A stretch of 64,000 bases of DNA, taken from positions 620,001-684,000 of the forward strand of contig JACKCF010000001.1 in assembly GCA_020634165.1 (NCBI GenBank), in the 5' to 3' direction. The notes under the pieces are model-generated. The model worked only from the letters and a program-made list of their open reading frames with translations. It had not been told where the DNA came from and did no database searches. This document shows, piece after piece, positions 8,812 to 17,677 of this stretch (position 1 is the first letter of the stretch; the number at the start of each line of letters is the position of its first letter). Made by a program: the position numbers and the translations under genes. This DNA is from Anaerolineaceae bacterium (GTDB lineage: Bacteria; Chloroflexota; Anaerolineae; Aggregatilineales; Phototrophicaceae).

Positions 8812-9726
8812 TTAGACGGCGATTTTGATCGCTTCCTGAATAGGGAACTTGGCGGCGCTAGCGACCTTCGGCGAGCGCAGTGTAAAGATCGAGACTTCTG
8901 GCGGGCAGTTAAAGCGGATCGGCAGCATGGTCGTTCCCAGGCCGCGATTGGTATATAGCTGCATATTGCCAATGCGATAATGGCCTGCCGGGTATTTTTC
9001 GCCATAACGCGGCAGCCAGGGCGCTCCGGTAAAGGGCAAGTTGATCTGCCCACCATGCGAGTGGCCGCTTAGTTGCAGGTCAAAGCGTCCGGTTGGAGAG
9101 CTGATGTCGGCGTAGTCCGGTTCATGGGCCAGCAAAATGGCACAATGCTCATCATTGATCTGCTCGACGATGGCATCCACATCCGATAGTCCCTTCCAGT
9201 GGTCCTCGATACCTGCGATATGCAGGTAGTCGTCATCGCGCTGAATGCTAAAGACCTCATTACGCAGTTCCTTGAGGCCGGCATCCTGTAGCATCTCCCG
9301 CAGTATGCCCACGTTGTACCAGTGATCGTGATTGCCCATCACAGCCAGGACGCCATCTTTGGCCTTCAACATGCTCAGATTCTTGCGTAGATGCTCGATA
9401 TGATTCTCCGGGTAGCTGGAGACAAAATCGCCTGTCACGACGATCAGATCGGCATTGTACTCGTTGATGCGCTCGATAATCTGGGGCAGCATCGTCTTGG
9501 CGGCAATCCAGCTATCAAAGTGCAAATCGCTGATCTGAATGATACGGTAGCCGTCGAAGCCGGGCTTGAGGCGCGGCAGCACCATATCGCGTTCGTTATA
9601 GTCAACCTTGCGCGGTTCCACGCCCAGGGCATACGCAGATACCATCGCACCCACGACCGGCATCATCAGGCCGGCAAAGCGAAATATCGAACGGCGAATG
9701 TGACGACGAAGCTTCCGTTTAATCAT
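8812..9726 (-). CDS. Membrane-anchored calcineurin-like metallophosphoesterase (YaeI-like)
   Basis: 304 residues from the ATG at 9724-9726 (GAGGT upstream). A longer frame exists but its extra residues run opposite the DinB gene and are not plausible. Metal and active-site motifs are complete: DLHFD (D67, H69), GDFV (D100), GNHDHW (N132, H133) and GHSHGGQ near the C-terminus. A basic then hydrophobic N-terminus (residues 1-35) anchors the enzyme. The YaeI/YkuE group acts on phosphodiesters such as UDP-sugars or lipids at the membrane; the substrate is not known here. Confidence 0.88.
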   Translation of the reverse strand: MIKRKLRRHIRRSIFRFAGLMMPVVGAMVSAYALGVEPRKVDYNERDMVLPRLKPGFDGYRIIQISDLHFDSWIAAKTMLPQIIERINEYNADLIVVTGDFVSSYPENHIEHLRKNLSMLKAKDGVLAVMGNHDHWYNVGILREMLQDAGLKELRNEVFSIQRDDDYLHIAGIEDHWKGLSDVDAIVEQINDEHCAILLAHEPDYADISSPTGRFDLQLSGHSHGGQINLPFTGAPWLPRYGEKYPAGHYRIGNMQLYTNRGLGTTMLPIRFNCPPEVSIFTLRSPKVASAAKFPIQEAIKIAV

Positions 9727-9778
9727 AATCAGACCTCTGTGTAAACTTCCGTGTGATGTCTTCTTTTGCGATGACGGT

Positions 9779-10279
9779 TTACTGTGATGTGAACTGCTGT
9801 TCGCGCAGGTAGAAGAACATATCCTGCTCGAATGTTTCGCCACCCATATCATGGACGATTCGCAGAATTTGCCCCCGATGATCCGTCCCATGATTGACCA
9901 TGTGGACGATGATCTGCCAGACAGGGAAATTGAGCTGCTCCCCATTGCCGCGCATAAACGTCACGACGCGGTTGAGTTCCGCTGCTGTGATGCCATCGAC
10001 ATACGCTTTCCATCTGCCTTCAACTGCGTCCCAGGCCGCACGGACGTCAGTGCGCCTTGGCAGCGTCAGGTGGCTGTGGTCCGGCCTGGGCAGTTGATGA
10101 ACCCGCGAAAACCAGAGGTCTTCCGCCCACATGACATGGACCATCTGCTGGTGCAGCGATCCCACCGAATAGGGGATTGGCTTGCCGAAATCTTCATCGG
10201 AAACAGTCGCCAGACAGTCCCATGTTTTATGGTGTGCCCAACGGCTGTAGTTCATCAACAAATGAATATAGTCAAGCAT
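9779..10279 (-). CDS. DinB-family (DinB/YfiT) protein
   Basis: 166 residues with a four-helix-bundle pattern. The metal-binding histidines fit: one in HQQMVHVMWAEDLW (near residue 48) and two in VHMVNHGTDHRGQIL (near 131-137). The family includes thiol-dependent transferases (bacillithiol/mycothiol/glutathione) induced by damage. The start ATG is followed by LDYIHLLMNYSRWAHHKTW, the standard DinB opening. It is upstream of the metallophosphoesterase on the same strand with a 52-base gap. Confidence 0.88.
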   Translation of the reverse strand: MLDYIHLLMNYSRWAHHKTWDCLATVSDEDFGKPIPYSVGSLHQQMVHVMWAEDLWFSRVHQLPRPDHSHLTLPRRTDVRAAWDAVEGRWKAYVDGITAAELNRVVTFMRGNGEQLNFPVWQIIVHMVNHGTDHRGQILRIVHDMGGETFEQDMFFYLREQQFTSQ

Positions 10280-10433
10280 GTTGTAGCCTGTTATTCATTG
10301 GACGTGTCATGTTGCTTTCAGCAGCACACATTTATCAATATATCCATTCCCACCTATCATACGCCTTAAGATTGCGCTGTTAGGTGTTATGAACTGATAA
10401 ATATTAGGTTAAGGATATTCGCTTCAGGCCAGC

Positions 10434-11828
10434 CTAGCTGGCAGCACAAACATCCTCACCAACCTTGGAATCGTGCCAGATGCCGCCTGGTTCATTCTCG
10501 CAGTACGTCCATTTGAGGTGCTCTGGTGGCTCGCAGGAATCGTCAATCACGACCTGTTCGGCTTCGGTAAAGACGTAGTTGAAGTCAATCGCCTGCTGGG
10601 TAACGGTGTAGGTGATGTCGCGCAGAATGTCGTTAAGGGCCAGTTCCGCCTGATATTCAGCATCTTCAATGTAGCCATCATCGACGGCCTTGCGCACCAG
10701 TTCGCGCATGGCGGTGATGTAAGCCGCATCTTCGGCAGCATCCCAATCGGCGGCAATACTGGTAGAACGGTCCCACTCGATCAGGGGCGTCAGGCTGCAA
10801 CTGGTGATATAGGGCTGCGGCAGTGTGATCTGGTAGCTGGTGCCATCAATCGGCGTGATCTCAACATTGTCACCCTGTAGATTGACCCCGACCTGTACCT
10901 CGCCAAAGGCGGCATAGGACGCGCCAAAGCCGGATGCATTCAACAGGCCGCCCGTGTAATTCACGCGCAGGTTCGGAATATTGATTTTGAACTCCGCGAC
11001 GTTCAGTGTGCTGCGTGTGCGGAACTGACTGACGATCACATCCTGAATCTGGACGCTGGCAGCACCTGGCATATTGACGCTGGCCGCCAGATTCGTAATG
11101 GCCCCACTGATCTGGTTGGGAATACCTGCCAGTGTAATGATGACCAGTAAAATGACGCCGACAAATCCGGCGGCGAGTATCTGGCAGGTCAGGCCACGAC
11201 GCGGCGGTGTCGCCTGGGGTGGTTGACCCTGCGCTTGGGTCGGTTGCACATTTGATGGCGCTGCTACCGGTGGCGGAGCCATCGGTGGGCTGCTGGGTGG
11301 AGGCTGCGGCGTGGCATCACTGGTGCGGACGCTGGACGCATTGATCCGCGCCGGAATGGATACAGGCAATGTTTCCGTATCGATGTCGGTCTCATAGGAT
11401 ACGTCTGATGCGGGAATAGGGTCTTGGGGCATGTTCCTTGTGTTCTCTGGGCTAATTGCAGGTAGTTGTTTACGTGAAAACACCAATTTATCGACGCGGT
11501 TACCAGCGACGATGAAGAACAGCGACGCCAGCAGTTCATCCAGGTTGCCGATAAATGGCAGCGCATCCGGCACGAACTCCACCGCACCGAATGACGGATA
11601 GACGAGATAGAGCAGTCCGGCTGCCCCCAATGCCACAAAAAGGACGGTGCGCAGGGTGGATTTGTCTTCCGGGTCGTTGGTCAGGCCCATAAAGCGCGCG
11701 ATGGCATACGACGCGATTAATTCGTCGAGATGACCTGCCAGCGGTAGTGCATCCGGCAGAAATTCGACCACCCCAAAGTTAGGAATCATCAGGTAAAGCG
11801 CGCCCAGGGCCGCGAGAATGATATTCAT
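10434..11828 (-). CDS. Membrane protein: duplicated DUF1232-like segment, proline-rich linker, DUF4230-like domain
   Basis: 464 residues from ATG 11828 (a GTG six bases upstream is possible). The first 95 residues hold two copies of one unit: MIPNFGVVEFLPDALPLAGH and VYPSFGAVEFVPDALPFIGN, each with a hydrophobic helix and ending in LDELIAS/LDELLAS. This resembles YkvA/DUF1232. A Pro/Gln linker (about 150-205) leads to a transmembrane helix (about 213-235) and an outer domain (about 240-465) that looks like DUF4230, with strands, a helix pair AAYITAMRELVRKAVDDGY and ILRDITYTVTQQ, and several Cys near the C-terminus. Function unknown. Confidence 0.75.
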   Translation of the reverse strand: MNIILAALGALYLMIPNFGVVEFLPDALPLAGHLDELIASYAIARFMGLTNDPEDKSTLRTVLFVALGAAGLLYLVYPSFGAVEFVPDALPFIGNLDELLASLFFIVAGNRVDKLVFSRKQLPAISPENTRNMPQDPIPASDVSYETDIDTETLPVSIPARINASSVRTSDATPQPPPSSPPMAPPPVAAPSNVQPTQAQGQPPQATPPRRGLTCQILAAGFVGVILLVIITLAGIPNQISGAITNLAASVNMPGAASVQIQDVIVSQFRTRSTLNVAEFKINIPNLRVNYTGGLLNASGFGASYAAFGEVQVGVNLQGDNVEITPIDGTSYQITLPQPYITSCSLTPLIEWDRSTSIAADWDAAEDAAYITAMRELVRKAVDDGYIEDAEYQAELALNDILRDITYTVTQQAIDFNYVFTEAEQVVIDDSCEPPEHLKWTYCENEPGGIWHDSKVGEDVCAAS

Positions 11829-12023
11829 AGACACTCAATAGCAAGCTGTTTGGTCATTATAGGGCATAGCCAGCACCAGTGTAGGATACATTCCATAAGA
11901 GATACGTATCAATCCGGGCGGCATATTCCCATTATGTATACGTCGTTGGTCAGGCGGTGGTTTTGCCTTTATGCCCGCTTGTGGGCAAAATAGCATGGAA
12001 CCCATCCATACGGAGAGAAAAAC

Positions 12024-13013
12024 ATGGACCCAATACGCTGGGGCATTTTATCAACCGGAAATATCGCCAATCAATTCGCCAAGGGCTTGCAGGTCATGGA
12101 CGATGCCGAACTGGTCGCAGTCGGCTCTCGCTCGCAGGAAAAAGCCGACGAATTTGGCGACAAGTACAATGTGCCACATCGGCACGGCAATTATGATGAC
12201 CTTGCCAACGATCCTGACGTGGATGCCATCTACATCGCCAGCCCGCACAGCCATCACCATGAGCATATGATGCTGTGCCTCAATGCAGGCAAGCATGTGC
12301 TGTGTGAAAAAGCCTTCACGCTGACGGCTGATGAAGCCGAAGAGTGTATCAACCTGGCGCAGGAAAAGGGGCTTTTCCTGATGGAAGCCATGTGGACGCG
12401 CTTCCTGCCAGGTATCGTCACGCTGCGTGAATGGTTAGCGGCTGGCGTTCTGGGCAAGATTCAGTACATGCGTATCGAGTTCAGCTTTAAGGGTAACTAT
12501 AACCCGCAGCACCGTCTGTGGAATCCGGCGCTCGGTGGCGGTTCCCTCCTCGACCTGGGCGTCTATAACGTGGCTATGGCGTCGATGGTCCTGGGCCTGC
12601 CGGATAGCGTCGATAGCCACATCCTCAAAGCGCCAACGGGCATCGATCAGCAGACGACCATATTCTTCAAATACAATGATGGCGCAGTCGCGACCCTGAT
12701 GAGCGGTTTTGATGCCAGCTTGCCGATGCAGACGCTCATCGTCGGCGATAAAGGTTGGGCGCGTATCGAACATCGTTTTTACGAAGGTAAACAGATCACG
12801 CGCCAGATTCACGGCCAGGACGCCGAAGTGTTCGAGTTCCCATTTGAATCCACTGGCTACCAGTTCGAGGCCGCTGAAGTCAACGCAGGCATCCGTGCAG
12901 GCAAGCTGGAAAGCGACATCATGCCGCTGTCGGAAACGCTGGCACTGATGAAGCTCATGGATGGCGTCCGCCATGAGTGGGGCGTCCTGTATCCCGTTGA
13001 GCAGCAGGCATAA
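12024..13013 (+). CDS. Gfo/Idh/MocA-family NAD(P)-dependent oxidoreductase
   Basis: 329 residues. The Rossmann nucleotide site is WGILSTGNIANQFAKG (residues 6-21), followed by the family motif GKHVLCEKAFTL (K near 95) and a C-terminal alpha/beta substrate domain starting near 125 (KIQYMRIEFSFKGNY). The close group is dihydrodiol dehydrogenase/glucose-fructose oxidoreductase-like enzymes; the sugar or cyclitol substrate is unknown. AGAGA lies upstream of the ATG. It appears monocistronic. Confidence 0.9.
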   Translation: MDPIRWGILSTGNIANQFAKGLQVMDDAELVAVGSRSQEKADEFGDKYNVPHRHGNYDDLANDPDVDAIYIASPHSHHHEHMMLCLNAGKHVLCEKAFTLTADEAEECINLAQEKGLFLMEAMWTRFLPGIVTLREWLAAGVLGKIQYMRIEFSFKGNYNPQHRLWNPALGGGSLLDLGVYNVAMASMVLGLPDSVDSHILKAPTGIDQQTTIFFKYNDGAVATLMSGFDASLPMQTLIVGDKGWARIEHRFYEGKQITRQIHGQDAEVFEFPFESTGYQFEAAEVNAGIRAGKLESDIMPLSETLALMKLMDGVRHEWGVLYPVEQQA

Positions 13014-13201
13014 ATGACAGCGCTCCATAGGCCCAGAACATGACCTGTTGAAAAAGTCGGATTCTGATCAGAAAAGGTTCATATAAATACGCTCGGAGGC
13101 TGTGCAACGTAACATACAAGCAGAAGGGTGTCGCTTTCATGAGTGACCCCCAATCCTGGTCTGACTGTAGTCTTGTAGAATGTTACTGGTCGCACCATCG
13201 C

Positions 13202-13248
13202 TTGACTAAAAAGAACATATGATCTACTCTTATATAGATAATATGTTC
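13202..13248 (+). promoter_or_regulatory. Promoter with overlapping inverted repeat, upstream of the DUF1801 gene
   Basis: TTGACT (13202-13207), 17-base spacer, TACTCT (13225-13230). The inverted repeat GAACATAT (13213-13220) / ATATGTTC (13241-13248), with an inner pair ATCTA (13222-13226) / TAGAT (13235-13239), brackets the -10 box. This geometry suits a repressor operator or a leader hairpin. The rest of 13014-13201 shows nothing I can support. Confidence 0.5.
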
Positions 13249-13274
13249 CGTTTCCATAATCGAGTGGGTTTTAT

Positions 13275-13706
13275 ATGGACACACAAGAACAGATCAAGGC
13301 ATATATTGATAGTCAGGACGAACCTAAACGGGCTGATATACGGGCCTTGCATGAGCATATGCTGCAAGTGTTGCCTAAAGGCAAATTATGGTTTCTAGAT
13401 GGCAAAGACGATACAGGCAAAGTGGTTACAAACCCCAATATCGGCTATGGCCAATTTACCATACACTATAAAGATGGCTCGTCTAAGGAATTTTATCAGA
13501 TTGGCATAAGCGGCAATAAAACAGGTATTTCAGTCTATATTATGGGGCTTGACGACAAAAAGTACTTACCCCAAAACTATGGAACAACAATCGGCAAGGC
13601 AAATGTAACCGGCTATTGCATCAAGTTCAAAGCGCTGAAAGATATAAACATTGACGTGCTTACCCAGGCAATACGATATGGGGTTGAGCAAACAGACAAA
13701 TCCTAA
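13275..13706 (+). CDS. DUF1801/YdhG-like protein
   Basis: 143 residues. The N-terminus (IKAYIDSQDEPKRADIRALHEHMLQVLP) and the following Trp and Gly-Tyr strands (KLWFLDGKD, IGYGQFTIHY) match the DUF1801 layout, a small alpha/beta domain related to the iron-chaperone frataxin fold. The C-terminus ends in helix DINIDVLTQAIRYGVEQ. Function is not established. The gene is AT-richer than its neighbours and has its own promoter with an inverted repeat and its own terminator. Confidence 0.78.
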   Translation: MDTQEQIKAYIDSQDEPKRADIRALHEHMLQVLPKGKLWFLDGKDDTGKVVTNPNIGYGQFTIHYKDGSSKEFYQIGISGNKTGISVYIMGLDDKKYLPQNYGTTIGKANVTGYCIKFKALKDINIDVLTQAIRYGVEQTDKS

Positions 13707-13730
13707 CCCCGCACAAGCAAAACACACAAT

Positions 13731-13761
13731 AAAAAAGCACGTCATTGTGACGTGCTTTTTG
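13731..13761. terminator. Bidirectional terminator
   Basis: AAAAAAGCACGTCA (13731-13744) and TGACGTGCTTTTT (13748-13760) around loop TTG; A-run before and T-run after. It serves the convergent DUF1801 (+) and Nudix (-) genes. Confidence 0.93.
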
Positions 13762-13798
13762 CATGCTATTTTGGGTGTATAACTGGGATAATTGCCGC

Positions 13799-14281
13799 CT
13801 AGCGCAGTTCTTGCAGCATCCGCAGCATATGCAGGTTAGCGATCAGCCAATCGCGCAGTTCTTCCGTCTTGATGTTGATGCTCTCAATGGCATCTTCGGT
13901 CAGATCAACCGCATCAGGCAAAAATTCGCCCCGTGCCGGATCATCAAATTCGGGACCATAGCGCAGGCTGATGTCGTAGTCGTGCAGGCGGCAGACGAAG
14001 AAGTGCTCCACCAGGTCCTTACCGCCCTTGTGATGCTTCAACGTAAAGGCATCGAACAGGATTTCATAATCTGCACCCAGTTCTTCAGCCAGTTCACGTG
14101 CCAGGGCATCGTGCAGCGTCTTGTCATGGGACTCCACACCGCCGCCCGGAGCAACCCAGTACGGGTCTGATTTATGCGGTTTTATGCGTTTGATGAACAG
14201 CACCTTGCCGTCGTCCGTCAGCAAGATTGCCCGGACGCGATGGATAGGTGTTGTATCTTCTACTGCCTGCAACATGACCAA
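13799..14281 (-). CDS. Nudix hydrolase with a variant Nudix box
   Basis: 160 residues. The Nudix box is GVESHDKTLHDALAREL, then AEELGA (about residues 48-70). The catalytic RELAEE core is intact, but the first conserved Glu of G-x5-E-x7-REUxEExGU is Lys. The domain hydrolyses nucleoside diphosphates linked to another moiety (X); X is unknown. A short C-terminal extension follows (FLPDAVDLTEDAIESINIKT). Convergent with the DUF1801 gene. Confidence 0.85.
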   Translation of the reverse strand: MVMLQAVEDTTPIHRVRAILLTDDGKVLFIKRIKPHKSDPYWVAPGGGVESHDKTLHDALARELAEELGADYEILFDAFTLKHHKGGKDLVEHFFVCRLHDYDISLRYGPEFDDPARGEFLPDAVDLTEDAIESINIKTEELRDWLIANLHMLRMLQELR

Positions 14282-14471
14282 ACTCGTTTACCAATTCAAG
14301 GACATCTGTCAAAACCTTGACAAGCATATCACATAAAAAAAGATATTCATCGTTAATAATGTGTATAAGTCGTTAAGGTTTGTTTATCGCTTTCTCACAA
14401 TTTTACCGCGTAAATATTACGAACCTGTATGCGCGATGGATTTTGGCGCTGAATAGTTTGTTTGATTTATA

Positions 14472-14497
14472 CGAAAACAGGCGCCCAGTCGGGCGCC
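14472..14497 (-). terminator. Intrinsic terminator of the aldo-keto reductase gene
   Basis: On the minus strand GGCGCCC, loop GACT, GGGCGCC (14497 down to 14480) is followed by TGTTTTCG. The AT-rich stretch 14282-14471 holds nothing else I can support. Confidence 0.75.
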
Positions 14498-14529
14498 CGT
14501 CTGCTGTGAATGCCTGTAAAAAGATGTTT

Positions 14530-15501
14530 TTACCAGGCGTAAGATTCTGGGGCAGCGCCACCGGGGCCAGGGAAAATTTCGTCCAGCTTGGCCAGAGCAT
14601 CCGCATCCAGCTTAATTTCCAGCGCACGCAGGCTGCCGTCGAGCTGTTCCAGTGTGCGCGGGCCGATGATCGGCGCCGTGACGACCGGATTATGCAGCAG
14701 CCATGCCAGCGCCACATCCGCCGGATTTTCGCCGATTTCTGCGCAGAATGCTTCATAGGCTTCGATCTTCGGACGATGCGTTTCCAGGGCTTTTTGTACG
14801 CCCTCAGAGGCACGGCGACCGCTTTCGATCTTCTTCAGGATGCCACCCAGCAAACCACCTGCCAGCGGCGACCAGGGGATCAGGCCCAGCCCGTAATCCT
14901 CACATGCCGGAATGACTTCCATTTCGACCATACGGGCGTTGAGATTGTAAAGGCTCTGCTCGCTGACGAGGCCCAGGAAATAGCGTGACTTGGCGGCTTC
15001 ATTGGCTTTGGCAATATGCCAGCCCGCGAAGTTACTGCTGCCGACGTAGAGCACCTTGCCTTCGCGCACCAGTTGTTCCATCGCCTGCCAGATTTCTTCC
15101 CAGGGGGCCTGACGGTAAATATGATGCATCTGATAGATGTCGATGTAATCGGTTTGCAGGCGGCGCAGGCTGTCCTCGGCGGCCTTCTTGATGTGCAGCG
15201 CCGACAGGCGGCTTTCATTGGGCCAGTCGCCCATATCACCGTAGACTTTGGTAGCGATAACCGTCTTTTCGCGACGTCCGCCACCCTGGGCGAACCAGCG
15301 CCCGATAATCTGCTCGGTTACGCCTTCGCCCTTCTTCCAGCCATAGACGTTGGCTGTGTCGAAGAAGTTGATGTCCAGTTCATGGGCGCGATCCATGATC
15401 GCATAGCTGTCTTCTTCAGTCGTATGTGGGCCGAAGTTCATCGTCCCCAGGCACAAACGAGAAACTTTAAGTGCTGTTCTCCCCAAAAATGTGAATTCCA
15501 T
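14530..15501 (-). CDS. Aldo/keto reductase
   Basis: 323 residues. The AKR catalytic tetrad is present: D48, Y53 (in FFDTANVYG), K85 (ATKVYG) and H126 (QMHHI). The NADPH region near the C-terminus (PIIGPRTLEQLDGSLRAL) is also typical. It is a TIM-barrel enzyme of the AKR group related to YajO/IolS, reducing aldehydes or ketones with NADPH in the cytoplasm. Substrate unknown. The start ATG has GGAGGC upstream on the minus strand. Confidence 0.92.
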   Translation of the reverse strand: MEFTFLGRTALKVSRLCLGTMNFGPHTTEEDSYAIMDRAHELDINFFDTANVYGWKKGEGVTEQIIGRWFAQGGGRREKTVIATKVYGDMGDWPNESRLSALHIKKAAEDSLRRLQTDYIDIYQMHHIYRQAPWEEIWQAMEQLVREGKVLYVGSSNFAGWHIAKANEAAKSRYFLGLVSEQSLYNLNARMVEMEVIPACEDYGLGLIPWSPLAGGLLGGILKKIESGRRASEGVQKALETHRPKIEAYEAFCAEIGENPADVALAWLLHNPVVTAPIIGPRTLEQLDGSLRALEIKLDADALAKLDEIFPGPGGAAPESYAW

Positions 15502-15638
15502 TTAAGTCGCCTCCAATAGATGGTGAGGAATAAAACAGGGTGAAAATCAATCACCGGGGTATCTCTAAAAGATACCCTCTAATTGTTACAAGTGGATCAG
15601 GGGGTTATATCCATCTATGGCCATCACCACAGACGCGC

Positions 15639-16580
15639 TTATTCGACGACCTCGACCAGGATCAGATCGGCGACGTTGTAGCCCAGGACCGTTTCAACAG
15701 CATCTTCCCCGACCGAAATCGTCAGCGGGCCATTGAACGGATCACGCGAACGAACAGCTACAGGTGTATTGAGCTGGAAGCCGCGTTCGAGGATGTGTTG
15801 CAGAATGTCGGATTCTTCCGCGAGGTAACGTGAAACACGGGCTTCTGTGCCTAATTCCAATTCGCTCAACGGGCGCAGATCACGCTGGCTGATCGTGCCA
15901 TCTGCCGCCGGAATAGGATCACCGTGTGGGTCAAAATGGGGATGATCCAGCCGATTGTCGATGGCATCAACGAAGCGATCAGACACGGCATGTTCCAGCC
16001 CTTCGGCTTCGATGTGGACCTCATGCAGCGCGTATCCCAGTTCCTGCACCAAAAACAACTCGATCAGGCGGTGCCGCCGGATGGTACGCAGGGCGACACG
16101 CTCACCCAGGGGCGTCAGGCGCACGCCGTAATACTTACGATGGTCGATGAGTCCGGCTTCTTGCAGGCGCTTGGCCATATCGGTGACGCTCGGTGCAGTG
16201 ATATTGAGCACATCGCGCAGGGCATTTGTGCTGACGCGATCACTATCCTGCTGCAAGGTGTAGACCGCTTTCACGAAGTTCTCGACCGATTCCGATTGCG
16301 GCAGCAGCAGGCCCAGGGCGGTCTGCTGGCCTAACTCCGTCAGCTTGATTTTGTCTGTCCTGTGAATGACCAATTTGTCGTGGACAGCCTTCGCCAGGAC
16401 AGCATCGAGGTCAACAATTGCGGGCAGGGCTTCAACCAGATGCGCGTGATTGAGCGGTTCGTCTGTTTGCGTCTGAACATAGATGATTTTGAGTAGCTCG
16501 CGGATTTCAGCCGCATAGGCGGGTTTTGTCTGAGGGTGTGGTTGCATCGGCGAACATTTCGTCTGCAAACGGTTGGTCAA
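15639..16580 (-). CDS. DtxR/MntR-family metal-dependent regulator with an extra N-terminal winged-helix-like domain
   Basis: 313 residues against about 140-230 for most of the family. The DtxR core starts near residue 97 (ESVENFVKAVYTLQQDSDRVSTNALRD broken across two helices), with recognition region ITAPSVTDMAKRLQEAGLI and dimer/metal residues in RHRLIELFLVQELGYALHEVHIEAEGLEHAVSD. A C-terminal FeoA/SH3-like domain follows (PLSELELG to LILVEVVE). The first 95 residues look like another winged helix (AAEIRELLKIIY ... LVIHRTDKIKLTELG). Expected role: Mn or Fe homeostasis. A start at the ATG 11 codons later is possible. Confidence 0.85.
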   Translation of the reverse strand: MTNRLQTKCSPMQPHPQTKPAYAAEIRELLKIIYVQTQTDEPLNHAHLVEALPAIVDLDAVLAKAVHDKLVIHRTDKIKLTELGQQTALGLLLPQSESVENFVKAVYTLQQDSDRVSTNALRDVLNITAPSVTDMAKRLQEAGLIDHRKYYGVRLTPLGERVALRTIRRHRLIELFLVQELGYALHEVHIEAEGLEHAVSDRFVDAIDNRLDHPHFDPHGDPIPAADGTISQRDLRPLSELELGTEARVSRYLAEESDILQHILERGFQLNTPVAVRSRDPFNGPLTISVGEDAVETVLGYNVADLILVEVVE

Positions 16581-16632
16581 AAGGTACGTTCATCATATCA
16601 CAGAACACACCAATAAACCGCTGTCGCGCACC

Positions 16633-17511
16633 TTAAACAACGTAATATCCACTGAGGACGCCCACCCATACAATCAGGGTATACGCCAGGCTGAGGATCA
16701 CCGAAAAGCGCACCAGGGATTCCGAGCGGTTGCGCTTGCCCCGTACGAAACGGTGCAGCATAATCGGCATGGCGATCAGGATATACGGCAGCAGGAAAGT
16801 TGGCAGCACACCCAGGACGATCATGGCAATAACATGGATTCCCAATAGGGTGGTGATGAACTTCAGCAGCAGGCGCGTGGGCTTCAGGCCGAACCAGATC
16901 GTAAAATTGCTCTCGAACTGGCTATCGACGTGGAAATCACGCACTTGCTGTTCAAGTTGTGCCGCCAGCGATGCCAGGATGAACATCAGCAGCAAGCCGC
17001 CATCAATGCGATCCCAGCTAGTTTTCGGCACAGCGATGGCCACCCAATAGGGAAACGTTTGCACGAACAGAGCATGGGTCAGCAAATCCAAACCAGGGCG
17101 GTTCTTCAGGCGGATGGGTGAAGCAGAATAAGCCCACATCACCAGGATGGCAACGGCATACATCAGCACACCGCGCATGCCATAAGAAGCAAACACAATA
17201 AAAACGACGACCTGTATCAGCAGGACGCTGCCAAAAAGCATCTCTTTAGGGACATGGACCTGACAGAAGAAGTTGCGGCTGGCCTTCTTGACATCGGCAC
17301 CATCATATTTGGCGTCGAAGTAATCGTTAACAGCGAAGCCCATCCAGTAGCTGACCGTGACGGCCAATAGCAGTGGTATATGCTGGAGCGTAAAGTTGCC
17401 ATGCAGGATCAGGCCCAGTGAGGTAATGGTACAGGTCAACCCCCAGGCATCGGCATGGTTGATGATGAGAGACAGCCAGCGGCCACGTGACGGATAGGTT
17501 GTATAGGTCAT
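16633..17511 (-). CDS. UbiA-family prenyltransferase-like membrane protein
   Basis: 292 residues with about eight hydrophobic segments. The first Asp-rich motif is NDYFDAKYD (residues 62-70), and the second is degenerate, around RDFHVDSQFE (near 193-202). UbiA enzymes attach isoprenoid chains to aromatic or lipid-head acceptors in the membrane (quinone, chlorophyll, heme O, or archaeal-type lipids). With no pathway neighbours the acceptor cannot be assigned. A start ATG at 17511 is used. Confidence 0.85.
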   Translation of the reverse strand: MTYTTYPSRGRWLSLIINHADAWGLTCTITSLGLILHGNFTLQHIPLLLAVTVSYWMGFAVNDYFDAKYDGADVKKASRNFFCQVHVPKEMLFGSVLLIQVVVFIVFASYGMRGVLMYAVAILVMWAYSASPIRLKNRPGLDLLTHALFVQTFPYWVAIAVPKTSWDRIDGGLLLMFILASLAAQLEQQVRDFHVDSQFESNFTIWFGLKPTRLLLKFITTLLGIHVIAMIVLGVLPTFLLPYILIAMPIMLHRFVRGKRNRSESLVRFSVILSLAYTLIVWVGVLSGYYVV

Positions 17512-17677
17512 ATATACATGCTCCCAAACCCTGTGTCACATAGTAACACAATATGAGCGCAATATGAGTGACATACTTATAAAAAAGTCCCAAATGATAC
17601 GCTTATCGGATGATGTTTTTGCGCTCAGGCAGGATTATTTGGTCCCAAAGAACAGTACGTGCAAAGATTCGGATAGG

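Noticed and set aside
9727..9945. 73-residue N-terminal extension of the metallophosphoesterase
   Set aside because: The frame runs antisense to the end of the DinB gene, is Ser/Cys-rich and unlike any such domain; the ATG at 9726 has a site and begins the membrane anchor.
13213..13248. LexA/SOS box at GAACATAT repeats
   Set aside because: The half-sites are too far apart for the GAAC-N4-GTTC box and each local match has mismatches.
15557..15577. Hairpin GGGTATCT / AGATACCC as terminator
   Set aside because: No T-run on either strand; the position between a start and a stop on the same strand makes it unclear.
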